DNA of 64,000 bases from NCBI RefSeq assembly GCF_030646155.1, contig NZ_JAUTDN010000021.1, positions 1 through 64,000 on the forward strand, given 5' to 3'. This document shows positions 41,182 through 49,283 of this stretch, piece after piece. The notes beneath the pieces are model-generated. The model ran no database searches. It was not told the origin of the DNA and worked only from the letters and a program-made list of their open reading frames with translations. Made by a program: the position numbers and the translations under genes. Source of the DNA: Conexibacter sp. CPCC 205762. Its GTDB lineage: Bacteria; Actinomycetota; Thermoleophilia; Solirubrobacterales; Solirubrobacteraceae. Position 1 is the stretch's first letter. The number at the start of each line of letters is the position of its first letter.

Positions 41182-42672
41182 ATGGAGTCACGGATCGACC
41201 GTCGCCGCTTTCTCGGCACCGCCGGCGCTGCCGGCGCCGCTGCCGTCGCGGCGAGCACCGCCCAACCCGCCCCCGCGCAGGCCGCCTCGCGCGCCGCGCG
41301 CGCGGCGCAGACGCCCGACGGGCCGAACGTGCTGGTGCTGGTGATCGACTCGCTCCGCTACGACCACGTCGGCGTCAACGGCAGCAAGGTCAGGACGCCG
41401 AACATCGACGCGCTCGCGCGCGAGAGCCTGCGCTTCACGCGCGCCTTCCCCGAGGCGATGCCGACCGTGCCGGCGCGCCGCTCGCTGATGACGAGCCGCC
41501 GCGTCTACCCCTGGAGCGGCTGGAAGCCGACCCGCAACCTGCCCGGCACGCCCGGCTGGACCGGCCTCGGCGAGGGCGAGACGACCTGGCTGAGAGCGCT
41601 GAGCAAGGCCGGCTACTGGACCGGCTACGTGACCGACAACCCCTTCCTCGGCTTCAACCCGACGTGGGCGCCGCTGCGCAGAAGCGTCGACCGCTTCATG
41701 CGCATCGGCGGGCAGGTCGGCGCGCTGCGGCCCTCCTCCTCGATCTCGCTCGCGAGCGCGCGTCACTGGCTTCCGCGCGACATGCAGACCGAGGCGTACG
41801 TCAGAGGGATGCGGCAGCACCTCGCCAACCTCTCCGGCGCGCGCGACGAGCGCGAGCAGTGCTGCGCCCGCGTCTTCAGCCACGCGCTCGACGTGCTCTC
41901 AAGCGCCCGCCGCGCGAGACGGCCGTTCGCGCTCGTCGTCGACTGCTTCGACCCGCACGAGCCGTGGGCGCCGGTGAAGAAGTACCGCGACCTATACCTC
42001 GACGCCAGCTACAGCGGCAACGAGCCCGGCAACGTCCGCTACCGCCCGTCGAGATACCTCACCGCCGAGGAGCTGAGACGGCTGCCGGGGATCTACGCCG
42101 CGGCCGTCACGCAGACCGACGTCTGGCTCGGCCACTTCCTGTCGAAGTTCTACGACGCCGGCCTCGCCGACAGCACCGCGATCGTGCTGCTGAGCGACCA
42201 CGGGATCGTGCTCGGCGAGCGCGGCTGGACTGGCAAGCCGGCGCTGGAGCTGCATCCGGAGCTGATCCACGTGCCGATGCTGCTGCGCGCGCCCGACCGC
42301 CGCCGCGGCGGTCAGAGCACGGACTACTTCTCCTCGCCGCACGACGTCGGCACGACGCTGCTGTCGATGACGGGGACGAGACGCCCCTCCTCGATGAACG
42401 GCTCAGACTTGTCACCGCTGCTGTCCTCCAGAGCGCCCGCCGAGGCGCGCCCGTTCTGGTTCGGCGGCTACGCCAACCACTGGTACTACCGCGACGGCCG
42501 CTGGGCGCTGATCGCCGACGGCAACAACCGCGGCCGCGAGCTGTTCGACCTGCGCAAGGACCCGGGCGAGCACAGCAACATCGCGCGCGACAACCTGCCG
42601 CTGCTGGATCAGATCTACAAGCGCGTGCTGAAGAGCGCCAAGCTCAGCCGCTTGCCGTACTTTGGACGCTGA
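41182..42672 (+). CDS. Sulfatase-superfamily hydrolase with Thr in place of catalytic Cys, Tat-exported
   Basis: 496 residues. The N-terminus carries a twin-arginine signal (RIDRRRFLGTAGAAGAAAVAAS...APAQA). The alkaline-phosphatase-like fold is shown by NVLVLVIDSLRYDHVG (metal Asp), DCFDPHEPW and IVLLSDHG (metal Asp/His), and HSNIARD near the end. At the place of the C-x-P-x-R formylglycine motif it has TVPARRSLMTSRR, so the nucleophile would be Thr, as in phosphodiesterase-type members. It may hydrolyse phospho- rather than sulfo-esters. It precedes a canonical sulfatase with one base between them and forms an operon with it. Confidence 0.85.
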   Translation: MESRIDRRRFLGTAGAAGAAAVAASTAQPAPAQAASRAARAAQTPDGPNVLVLVIDSLRYDHVGVNGSKVRTPNIDALARESLRFTRAFPEAMPTVPARRSLMTSRRVYPWSGWKPTRNLPGTPGWTGLGEGETTWLRALSKAGYWTGYVTDNPFLGFNPTWAPLRRSVDRFMRIGGQVGALRPSSSISLASARHWLPRDMQTEAYVRGMRQHLANLSGARDEREQCCARVFSHALDVLSSARRARRPFALVVDCFDPHEPWAPVKKYRDLYLDASYSGNEPGNVRYRPSRYLTAEELRRLPGIYAAAVTQTDVWLGHFLSKFYDAGLADSTAIVLLSDHGIVLGERGWTGKPALELHPELIHVPMLLRAPDRRRGGQSTDYFSSPHDVGTTLLSMTGTRRPSSMNGSDLSPLLSSRAPAEARPFWFGGYANHWYYRDGRWALIADGNNRGRELFDLRKDPGEHSNIARDNLPLLDQIYKRVLKSAKLSRLPYFGR

Positions 42673-42673
42673 G

Positions 42674-44176
42674 ATGAAGGCCGGACGTGCACCGCTGGCC
42701 GCGCTCGCCGCGGCCATCATCCTGCTGCTCGCGCTCGCCGCGGGCGCCCAGGCCCAGAGCGGCCTCTCCACGACGAAGCCGAACATCGTCTTCGTGCTGA
42801 CCGACGACCTCTCGTGGGACCTCGTCGACTACATGCCCAACGTGCAGCAGCTGCGCAGCGAGGGCGTCACGTTCAGCAACTACATCGTCACCGACTCGCT
42901 CTGCTGCCCCTCGCGCGCCTCGATCCTGACGGGCAAGTACCCGCACAACACCGGGATCTACAAGAACACCGGCGCCGACGGCGGCTTCCTCGCCTTCCGC
43001 TCGCGCGGGCAGGAGCAGGCGACCTTCGCGACCGCGCTGGCGGCGCAGGGCTATCGCACCGCGCTGATGGGCAAGTACATGAACCAGTACAATCCGATCA
43101 GCGTGAAGGACGCGGCCGGCAGGCCGTACATCCCGCCGGGCTGGACCGACTGGCAGGGCGTCGGCAACGGCTATCCCGGCTACGGCTACCGGATGGTGCG
43201 CGACGACAGGGTCGTGCGCAGAGGCTGGCGCAGGCGCGACTACCTGACGACCGTGCTGCGCCGCGACGCGGTCGGCTTCGTCCGCTCGGCGGTCGGCAAC
43301 GGGCAGCCGTTCATGCTCGAGCTGGCGAGCTTCGCGCCGCACACGCCGGCGACCCCGGCCCCGCGCGACGAGGGCCGCTTCGCGTCCGTGACGGCGCCGC
43401 GCAGCGCCGCCTTCGACGAGGTCGACCTGAGCGACAAGCCGAGCTGGCTGCGCAACCACGGCCGCCTGTCGCCCGGCCAGCAGGCGCGGATCGACGAGCT
43501 CTTCCAGCGCCGCGTCCGCTCGGTGCAGGCGGTCGATCGCGCGCTCGGCAAGATCCGCCGCGAGCTGAGAGCGCTCGGCGTCGAGCAGAACACCTACGTC
43601 GTCTTCAGCTCCGACAACGGCTTCCACATGGGCCAGCACCGGCTCACGCCCGGCAAGCTGACCGCGTACGACCCCGACATCCGCGTGCCGCTCGTCGTCG
43701 CCGGGCCGGGCGTGCCGGCCGGCAGCACGATCGACGCGGTGGCGGAGAACGTCGACCTCTGCCCGACCTTCAGCGAGCTGGGCGGCGCTGTGGTGCCGGC
43801 GGCCGTCGACGGCCGCAGCCTGGTGCCGTTCCTGCGCGGCCAGCCGGCGCCGCTGGACTGGCGCGAGGCGGCGCTGGTCGAGCACCGCGGCGCGGTCACC
43901 TCGCCGGCCGACCCGGACTTCCCGCTGCGCGGCAGCGGCAACCCGCCGACGTACGAGGCGCTGCGCACGAGAGACCTGCTGTACGTCGAGTACGCCAACG
44001 GCGAGCGCGAGCTCTACGATCGGCGCGTGGACCCGGACGAGCTGCAGAACATCGCGGGGGAGGCGTCGCCCGAGCGGCTGGCGGCGCTGTCGCAGCAGGT
44101 CTCGGCGATGCGCACCTGCGTCGGCGTCGGCTGCCGCGTCGCGGCGCGGATGGGCCGGGAGCTGCCGCTGCGATGA
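42674..44176 (+). CDS. Secreted type I sulfatase
   Basis: 500 residues. Signal peptide (PLAALAAAIILLLALAAGAQAQS), metal ligands in NIVFVLTDDLSWDLV, and the intact formylglycine motif CCPSRASILTGKYPHNTGI (C-x-P-S-R). Other conserved parts: TALMGKYMNQY, YVVFSSDNGFHMGQH and LYDRRVDPDELQNIAGE at the end. Hydrolyses sulfate esters, often of polysaccharides. Activity needs a formylglycine-generating enzyme, which is not in this window. ATG at 42674. It overlaps the phosphatase gene by 4 bp. Confidence 0.92.
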   Translation: MKAGRAPLAALAAAIILLLALAAGAQAQSGLSTTKPNIVFVLTDDLSWDLVDYMPNVQQLRSEGVTFSNYIVTDSLCCPSRASILTGKYPHNTGIYKNTGADGGFLAFRSRGQEQATFATALAAQGYRTALMGKYMNQYNPISVKDAAGRPYIPPGWTDWQGVGNGYPGYGYRMVRDDRVVRRGWRRRDYLTTVLRRDAVGFVRSAVGNGQPFMLELASFAPHTPATPAPRDEGRFASVTAPRSAAFDEVDLSDKPSWLRNHGRLSPGQQARIDELFQRRVRSVQAVDRALGKIRRELRALGVEQNTYVVFSSDNGFHMGQHRLTPGKLTAYDPDIRVPLVVAGPGVPAGSTIDAVAENVDLCPTFSELGGAVVPAAVDGRSLVPFLRGQPAPLDWREAALVEHRGAVTSPADPDFPLRGSGNPPTYEALRTRDLLYVEYANGERELYDRRVDPDELQNIAGEASPERLAALSQQVSAMRTCVGVGCRVAARMGRELPLR

Positions 44177-44691
44177 CGACCCCGCCGCCCCCGGCGCACC
44201 TGCCGACGCGGATCCTGTTCGTCTGCCTCGGCAACATCTGCCGCTCGCCGACGGCCGAGGCGGTGATGCACCGGCTCGTGGAGGAGGCGGGCCTGGCCGG
44301 CGAGATCGCGCTCGCGAGCGCGGGGACGGGCGGCTGGCACGTCGGCAACCCGCCGGACGCACGCGCGACCGCGGCCGCCGCGACACGCGGCTTCGCGATG
44401 CAGAGCCTCGCCCAGCAGGTCACCGCCGCCGACTTCGGCCGCCACGACCTGCTGATCGCGATGGACCGCGACAACGCCCGCACCCTGCGCGCGCTCGCGC
44501 CCGATCCCGAGGCCGCCGCGAAGGTCCACCTGCTGCGCGAGTACGACCCCGCCAGCGCCGGCTCTCCGGACCTCGACGTGCCAGACCCGTACTACGGCGG
44601 CGCCGACGGCTTCGACCACGTGCTCGACCTGGTCGAGGCCGCCTGCGCCGGCCTGCTCGAAGCGCTCCGCCGCGACGGTGCGGTGGCGTGA
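44173..44691 (+). CDS. Low-molecular-weight protein-tyrosine phosphatase
   Basis: 172 residues with the P-loop ILFVCLGNICRSPTAEAVM (C-x5-R-S) and the general-acid loop DVPDPYYGGADGFDHVLDLV (D-P-Y/F-Y-G), the two catalytic parts of the family. Length is normal with a short Pro-rich N-terminal tail. Overlaps the sulfatase stop (ATGA). Its presence in an operon with two exported hydrolases is unusual, as LMW-PTPs commonly sit with exopolysaccharide genes, so a link to surface-glycan turnover is possible. Confidence 0.93.
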   Translation: MTTPPPPAHLPTRILFVCLGNICRSPTAEAVMHRLVEEAGLAGEIALASAGTGGWHVGNPPDARATAAAATRGFAMQSLAQQVTAADFGRHDLLIAMDRDNARTLRALAPDPEAAAKVHLLREYDPASAGSPDLDVPDPYYGGADGFDHVLDLVEAACAGLLEALRRDGAVA

Positions 44692-44764
44692 GCGCGCTGG
44701 CGCCGCCGCCCCTGACGCGCGCGCCCACTGCCGCGCCGCGCCCCACCCGCGCGAGCGCCGCGCG

Positions 44765-45760
44765 ATGAGCGCCCTCGCCGACGCGCTCGCGGGCGCGCTC
44801 GGCGACGAGGTGCGCGAGCTGCGCCGCATCCCCGGCGGCTCGCTCAACGACGCCTGGGCGGCGACGCTGGCCAGCGGCGAGCGGATCTTCGTCAAGACGA
44901 GCGCCGACGCCGCGCCCGGCGTCTACACCGCCGAGGCGACCGGCCTGCGCTGGCTCGCCGCCGCCCGCGCCCTCCCGCTCCCGTTCCCGCGTGCGGTGCT
45001 CGACGCCGCCGCCCCCGCGCCTGATGCCCCCGCGCCTGATGCCCCCGCGCCTGATGCCCCCGCGCCTGACGCCGACGCCGCGCCGCCGATCCGCCTGCTC
45101 GCGCTCCCCTGGATCGACGCCGCCCCGCCCGCCCCCGACGCCGACGAGCGGCTCGGCCGCGGCCTCGCCCGCCTCCACGCCGCCGGCGCCAGCCGCTTCG
45201 GCGCGCCCGACGGCAGCTGGCGGATCGGCCCGATCTCGATCGCTGAGAGCGATGCCGCCGCCCCCGCAGCCGCCGCCCCCGCCGGGACGCGCGCCGGCGC
45301 CGCGACCTGGCCCGCCTTCTACGCCGAGCATCGCCTGCGCCCGCTCGCCCGCCTCGCGCATGCCCGCGGCGGGCTCGACGACGCCGCCCTGCGCCTGACC
45401 GAGCGCGTGATCGAACGGCTGCACGGCGGCGAGCCGGGGATCGCCGGGCCGCCGGAGCCGCCGGCACGGCTGCACGGCGACCTCTGGGGCGGCAACGTGA
45501 TGCACGGCCCCGACGGCGAGCCGTGGCTGATCGACCCGGCCGCCCACGGCGGCCACCGCGAGGTCGACCTCGCCATGCTGCGCCTCTTCGGCGGCCCCGG
45601 CCCGCGCGCCTTCGCCGCCTACGAGGAGGTCGCCCCGCTCGCCCCCGGCGCCGCCGAGCGCGTCGCGCTGTGGCAGGCGGCGCCGCTGCTGCTGCACGCG
45701 GCGCTGTTCGGCGGCGGCTACGGCCCCCGCGCCGCCGCCGCCCTGCGCGGCTACGTCTGA
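44765..45760 (+). CDS. Fructosamine kinase family protein
   Basis: 331 residues with the fructosamine/ketosamine-3-kinase pattern: GGSLNDAWAATLASGERIFVKT (nucleotide-binding), LHGDLWGGNVMHGPDGEPWLIDPAAHGGHREVDLAML (catalytic Asp and metal Asp), YEEVAPLAPGAAERVALWQ. Phosphorylates glycated amines so that they decompose (deglycation). An in-frame Pro-Asp-Ala repeat (see 45011-45070) inserts in the N-lobe at ~residues 83-103, beyond the usual length. It follows the phosphatase gene by 73 bp, likely same transcript. The ATG at 44765 is the first with the family N-terminus. Confidence 0.85.
   Translation: MSALADALAGALGDEVRELRRIPGGSLNDAWAATLASGERIFVKTSADAAPGVYTAEATGLRWLAAARALPLPFPRAVLDAAAPAPDAPAPDAPAPDAPAPDADAAPPIRLLALPWIDAAPPAPDADERLGRGLARLHAAGASRFGAPDGSWRIGPISIAESDAAAPAAAAPAGTRAGAATWPAFYAEHRLRPLARLAHARGGLDDAALRLTERVIERLHGGEPGIAGPPEPPARLHGDLWGGNVMHGPDGEPWLIDPAAHGGHREVDLAMLRLFGGPGPRAFAAYEEVAPLAPGAAERVALWQAAPLLLHAALFGGGYGPRAAAALRGYV
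45011..45070 (+). repeat. Four tandem copies of a 15-bp unit
   Basis: gcccccgcgcctgat x4 (last copy ends gac), encoding APAPD repeats in a loop of the fructosamine kinase. The unit is in frame, so copy changes only lengthen the loop. Confidence 0.9.
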
Positions 45761-45783
45761 GGCCCTTCCTGTGACGTCGCGTG

Positions 45784-45809
45784 CTGGCCGCGCCAAGAGG
45801 CTTGGCCAG
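45784..45809. terminator. Possible terminator before the low-GC cassette
   Basis: CTGGCC...GGCCAG with inner GCC/GGC pairing, 24 bases after the kinase stop. It separates the kinase from the low-GC cassette. No T-tract. Confidence 0.35.
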
Positions 45810-45937
45810 GGGGCGAGAAACGCTCGCGGCAGACTCTAGTGGCAATGCTCAGAACATCAGACCGGGTACGCCGGAGTCCTATCCGTAAGCGGATGATGCC
45901 TGGCGAGGGGGCCGAGTGGCGCGATAGCGTTGCGCGC

Positions 45938-47134
45938 ATGGACGACGAAGAAGACGTGAGCGGCATCGATTTGGCGGAGGAAGAGCTGGAGCCGCCGGCG
46001 GACAACCCGGTCGTCATCGAAAACGTCGCTGACGATTCGGAGGGCGGTGACTTTGAGCACATCAGACCGCCGGATCGGCGGCTTATCACCCAGCCGTATG
46101 ATCTCGCTATCGGCGATCTCGTCACCCAGGTGACGACAAGATCGCTCCACCTTCAGCCGGTCTACCAGCGCAAGTACGTCTGGGATAACCGCAAAGCAAG
46201 CAAGCTCGTGGAGAGCTTGCTCATCAACGTTCCGATTCCTGTGTGCTATCTGGCGGATGAAGCGGATGGCTCGCGGTCGGTGATCGACGGGCAGCAGCGT
46301 ATGCGTTCGCTCGTTCGCTTTCTCGACAATCAGTTTGCGCTTACGGGGCTGGAGGTCCTCAGTGACCTGAACCGCAAGAAATTTCACAGACTCACCGAGC
46401 GGCAACAGCGTCTGATCCGCAACCGGACGATACGGTGCATCGTTATCACCGAGGACTCAGACCCGGAGATCCGATTTGACGTCTTCGAGCGTCTGAACAC
46501 CGGGTCGGTGCCACTCAATGCACAGGAGCTGCGGAACAGTGTTTTCCGCGGATCGTTTAACACGATGCTCCGTGAAACAGCTCAGTCGTCTGAGTTCAGA
46601 CGCTGTTTGGCGAATCGTGACGACAGTCGGATGGCGTTTGAGGAACTGGTGCTTCGCTTTATGGCGCTCGACGAGCGTCTCGGGTTGTACCGACCAAATC
46701 TCAAGCGGTTCCTCAACAGCTACATGCGAGACCATCACGACCTTGGCGAGAAGGCGCTGGAAGAGAAGCAACAGCGATTTCTTGCGACGGCAGAGAAGGC
46801 TTTCGTCGTGTTCGGCGGCGAATGCTTCCGTCGGGCCGAAGTCGATCAGGAGACGGACGAATGGGACTGGCGACCGACGGTCAACAGCGCGATGTTCGAC
46901 GCCGTGATGCTCAATTTTGCGCGCGTTGACGCTCCACTTGCCGATTTCAGAAAAGCGCGCAGAGAGATCGAGCAGATGACGGCGTCCCTCACCTTCGACA
47001 ACGATGACTTCGAGGATGCCATCTCGCGGGCAACCGGCGATCGCACGCGCCTCTTCACGCGTGTCTCCATCTATGCGAAGGAGCTGAGAAGACTCGGCTT
47101 TGAGTCGGCCATCCTCAGCGAGATCTCTGGGTGA
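45938..47134 (+). CDS. DUF262 domain protein of a low-GC two-gene cassette
   Basis: 398 residues. DUF262 marks: LHLQPVYQRKYVWDNRKASKLVESLLINVPIPVCYLA, then SVIDGQQRMRSLVRFL (DGQQR, ParB-like nucleotide/nuclease motif) and FDVFERLNTGSVPLNAQELRNSVFRGSFN. The C-terminal ~180 residues are helical with no HNH (DUF1524) domain, so it is unlike full-length GmrSD. In GmrSD this domain binds and hydrolyses NTPs and supports cleavage of modified DNA. The gene is three bases from a HEPN-type gene. Sampled GC is 53 %, against 75 % in the gene before, so recent acquisition is likely. The ATG at 45938 is preferred. The upstream frame is open to 45839 but has no matching start context. Confidence 0.85.
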   Translation: MDDEEDVSGIDLAEEELEPPADNPVVIENVADDSEGGDFEHIRPPDRRLITQPYDLAIGDLVTQVTTRSLHLQPVYQRKYVWDNRKASKLVESLLINVPIPVCYLADEADGSRSVIDGQQRMRSLVRFLDNQFALTGLEVLSDLNRKKFHRLTERQQRLIRNRTIRCIVITEDSDPEIRFDVFERLNTGSVPLNAQELRNSVFRGSFNTMLRETAQSSEFRRCLANRDDSRMAFEELVLRFMALDERLGLYRPNLKRFLNSYMRDHHDLGEKALEEKQQRFLATAEKAFVVFGGECFRRAEVDQETDEWDWRPTVNSAMFDAVMLNFARVDAPLADFRKARREIEQMTASLTFDNDDFEDAISRATGDRTRLFTRVSIYAKELRRLGFESAILSEISG

Positions 47135-47137
47135 GAG

Positions 47138-47848
47138 ATGGCGACGTCACAGGCGTGGGGCGACTTCATCGTCAATCTGCGGGAGGCGGTGCAGTTGCTC
47201 GTCGCCAATCCGTCGAGCCCGACGATGCAGCGCAGCATGCCGAAACCTGATCGGCGCCGGGGAGGCCATTCCGGTGCGCTCTCGATGGCTATGACAAAAG
47301 GATGTGTCATGTTGGTCAGCGGCCGCCTTCAAGGGTGTCTTGAGTCGCAGGCCCAGGAGTTCCTCGAACGCATCGACCAGAGTGGTACCGCGACCAGAAA
47401 GCTGCCTGAGGTGCTGCGTGCCGAGCTCTGTGAGCGCTACATGGATCGGCGCAAGGCGAAGCCCGAACAACTCGCTGAAATGCACCGGCGGTATGCGGTT
47501 TTGTGGATCGAAGAAGCTTCGCTTCCCGCCGGGACTCTGAGAACCGACTCGCTTCCGGACCGGGTCTGGAACCCATGGCCCGAAAAGGCGCAGGCGCTGC
47601 TGAGACGCTGTGACATCAACCTCTTCGAACGGATCGAAACCAAGCACGGCTCGCGGTATCTGAGAGATCTCAAGGAGTACGGGGGCGAGCTGGTCACCTA
47701 TCGCAACGATGTCGCGCATGGCGGCGAACCGGCATTGTGGACAGTCACCGATGTGCTGCTGCGAATTCGGTGGGCGCAGCGGCTTGCTCGCCATTGTGAC
47801 GCGGCGCTTGGAGATAAGCTCGAGGCGGTCACCGGGAGAGGGTGGTGA
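47138..47848 (+). CDS. HEPN-like protein, probable MAE_28990/MAE_18760-type RNase
   Basis: 236 residues, all-helical. Near the C-terminus LVTYRNDVAHGGEP holds R-x4-H (Arg-Asn-Asp-Val-Ala-His), the catalytic motif of HEPN ribonucleases, with the family-like run LLRIRWAQRLARHCDAALGDKLEAV and a terminal Trp. The N-terminal half (MVSGRLQGCLESQAQEFLERI) fits the MAE_28990 pattern of helices. The pairing with a single-domain DUF262 gene is one seen repeatedly in genome annotation. Likely acts as an RNA-cleaving effector with the DUF262 partner as sensor or restraint, which is inference. Low GC like its partner. GGGTGAGAG is the ribosome-binding site. Confidence 0.62.
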   Translation: MATSQAWGDFIVNLREAVQLLVANPSSPTMQRSMPKPDRRRGGHSGALSMAMTKGCVMLVSGRLQGCLESQAQEFLERIDQSGTATRKLPEVLRAELCERYMDRRKAKPEQLAEMHRRYAVLWIEEASLPAGTLRTDSLPDRVWNPWPEKAQALLRRCDINLFERIETKHGSRYLRDLKEYGGELVTYRNDVAHGGEPALWTVTDVLLRIRWAQRLARHCDAALGDKLEAVTGRGW

Positions 47849-47851
47849 CTG

Positions 47852-47879
47852 GCTGGCGATCGACCAGTCGATCGCCAGC
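47852..47879. terminator. Terminator at the right end of the cassette
   Basis: GCTGGCGATCGA pairs perfectly with TCGATCGCCAGC (12 bp) over a CCAG loop, four bases after the HEPN stop and eight bases from the convergent gene's stop. Bidirectional. Confidence 0.7.
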
Positions 47880-47886
47880 GCTCCGT

Positions 47887-49161
47887 CTACTTCCCCAGCG
47901 CCGACTGCCCTCTGCCGTCCGCGCCCGCCGGCGTCTGGCCCGGCAGCACGTCCGGGCCGGGCTTCTGCGCCCGCACCTGGTAGATCCCGATGAAGCCGGT
48001 CAGGAAGCCGTTGCGGGCCGTGCGCAGGTAGAGCCGCCAGACGCGGATCCGCTCCTCGCCGGCCAGCGCCGTCGCCTCGTCGAGGCGCGCGTCGAGGTTC
48101 TCGTACCAGTGCCGCAGCGTCTCGGCGTAGTCGTTCGCGAAGCCCTCGACGTGCTGCGCGACGAAGCCGGCGCGCTCGATCGCGAGCAGGTTGCGGCTGA
48201 GGTGCAGCGGCGCGCCGTCGGGGAAGACGTAGCGCTCGGAGAACGGCCCCGCCTTCGGATCGCTGTGACGCAGGCGCGTGATGCCGTGGTTGAGCAGCCG
48301 CCCGCCCGGCTTCAGCGCGGCGTACAGGACGCGCGCGTACTCGTCGAGGTTGTCCTCGCCGACGTGCTCGACCATGCCGATCGAGGAGACGGCGTCGAAC
48401 TGCTCGTCGCCGAGGTCGCGGTAGTCCTGCACGCGGATGTCGATCTTGTCGGCGAGGCCGGCGGCGGCGACGCGTCTGCGCGCGATCTCCGCCTGCGGCT
48501 GCGACAGCGTGATCCCCACGACTGAGACGCCGTAGTGCCGCGCCGCGTGGATCGCCATGCTGCCCCAGCCGCAGCCGACGTCGAGCAGCCGCTCGCCCGC
48601 TCTGAGCCCGAGCTTGGCGGCGACGAGGTCGAGCTTCGTCTCCTGCGCCTCGGCGAGCGTGCTCGCGCCGCGCGAGAAGACGGCGCACGAGTACGTCATG
48701 TCGTCGCCGAGGAACAGTCTGAAGAACTCGTTGGAGACGTCGTAGTGGTGGCGGACGGCCTGGGCGTCGCGCTCACGCGAGTGCGGCTTGCCGCTGAGGA
48801 TGATCTCGGCGTTGGGCCGCTTCGGCGGGCGCGTCAGCCCGACGGCGCGGGCGGCGGCGACCATCAGCCGTGTCTTCGCCTTGCCGTCGATCGGGGCCGG
48901 CTTCCACTCCTGCAGCAGATCCATCGCGGCGTCGATGTCGTTCGGCACGATCTCGCCGGAGACGTAGGCGCGGCCGATCCCGAGCTGGCCGGGTGCGCGC
49001 AGCGCGTGCGCGACCGCGCGCGGCGATCTGATCGTGAACTCGAGACCGCGGCCGCCGGTCGCGGGCAGCACGCTGCCGTCCCAGAAGCGGACGCTGAAAG
49101 GACGGTCGGGGAAGGCGCGCTCCACCTCCTGGCGGAGCGGCTTGGTCACGGCGAAGGGCAT
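47887..49161 (-). CDS. Cyclopropane-fatty-acyl-phospholipid synthase-like methyltransferase
   Basis: 424 residues. The N-terminal domain is the CFA-synthase lead (FRFWDGSVLPA-like GGRGLEFTIRSPRAVAHALRAPGQLGIGRAYVSGEI). The Class I methyltransferase core has LLDVGCGWGSMAIHAA (SAM motif I), VRHHYDVSNEFFRLFLGDDMTYSCAVF and VSSIGMVEHVGEDN (conserved Glu/His near bicarbonate site). Ends with a 25-residue Gly/Pro tail. Adds a methylene from S-adenosylmethionine across double bonds of membrane lipids, or makes branched (10-methyl) acyl chains as in some actinobacteria. Divergent from an alpha/beta hydrolase. Confidence 0.9.
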   Translation of the reverse strand: MPFAVTKPLRQEVERAFPDRPFSVRFWDGSVLPATGGRGLEFTIRSPRAVAHALRAPGQLGIGRAYVSGEIVPNDIDAAMDLLQEWKPAPIDGKAKTRLMVAAARAVGLTRPPKRPNAEIILSGKPHSRERDAQAVRHHYDVSNEFFRLFLGDDMTYSCAVFSRGASTLAEAQETKLDLVAAKLGLRAGERLLDVGCGWGSMAIHAARHYGVSVVGITLSQPQAEIARRRVAAAGLADKIDIRVQDYRDLGDEQFDAVSSIGMVEHVGEDNLDEYARVLYAALKPGGRLLNHGITRLRHSDPKAGPFSERYVFPDGAPLHLSRNLLAIERAGFVAQHVEGFANDYAETLRHWYENLDARLDEATALAGEERIRVWRLYLRTARNGFLTGFIGIYQVRAQKPGPDVLPGQTPAGADGRGQSALGK

Positions 49162-49283
49162 GCGTTCACGCTATCGGTTCGATGGTTGTCGATGCAAGAT
49201 GGTGTTCGGCCGAAATCCGGCGCGGAGGCTATCGCCGGACCGGACCGGCTCGCGCAGGCCCTCGCGCGGGTACGGTCCTGAAG

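Noticed and set aside
45839..45937. Upstream extension of the DUF262 protein by 33 residues
   Set aside because: The extra residues are Arg-rich and lack similarity to the domain; the ATG at 45938 begins the acidic N-terminus seen in related proteins.
47852..47879. Perfect 12-bp inverted repeat at the edge of the low-GC cassette as an attachment site
   Set aside because: It is a short-loop hairpin between convergent stops, so a terminator explains it; no matching direct repeat was found at the left edge.
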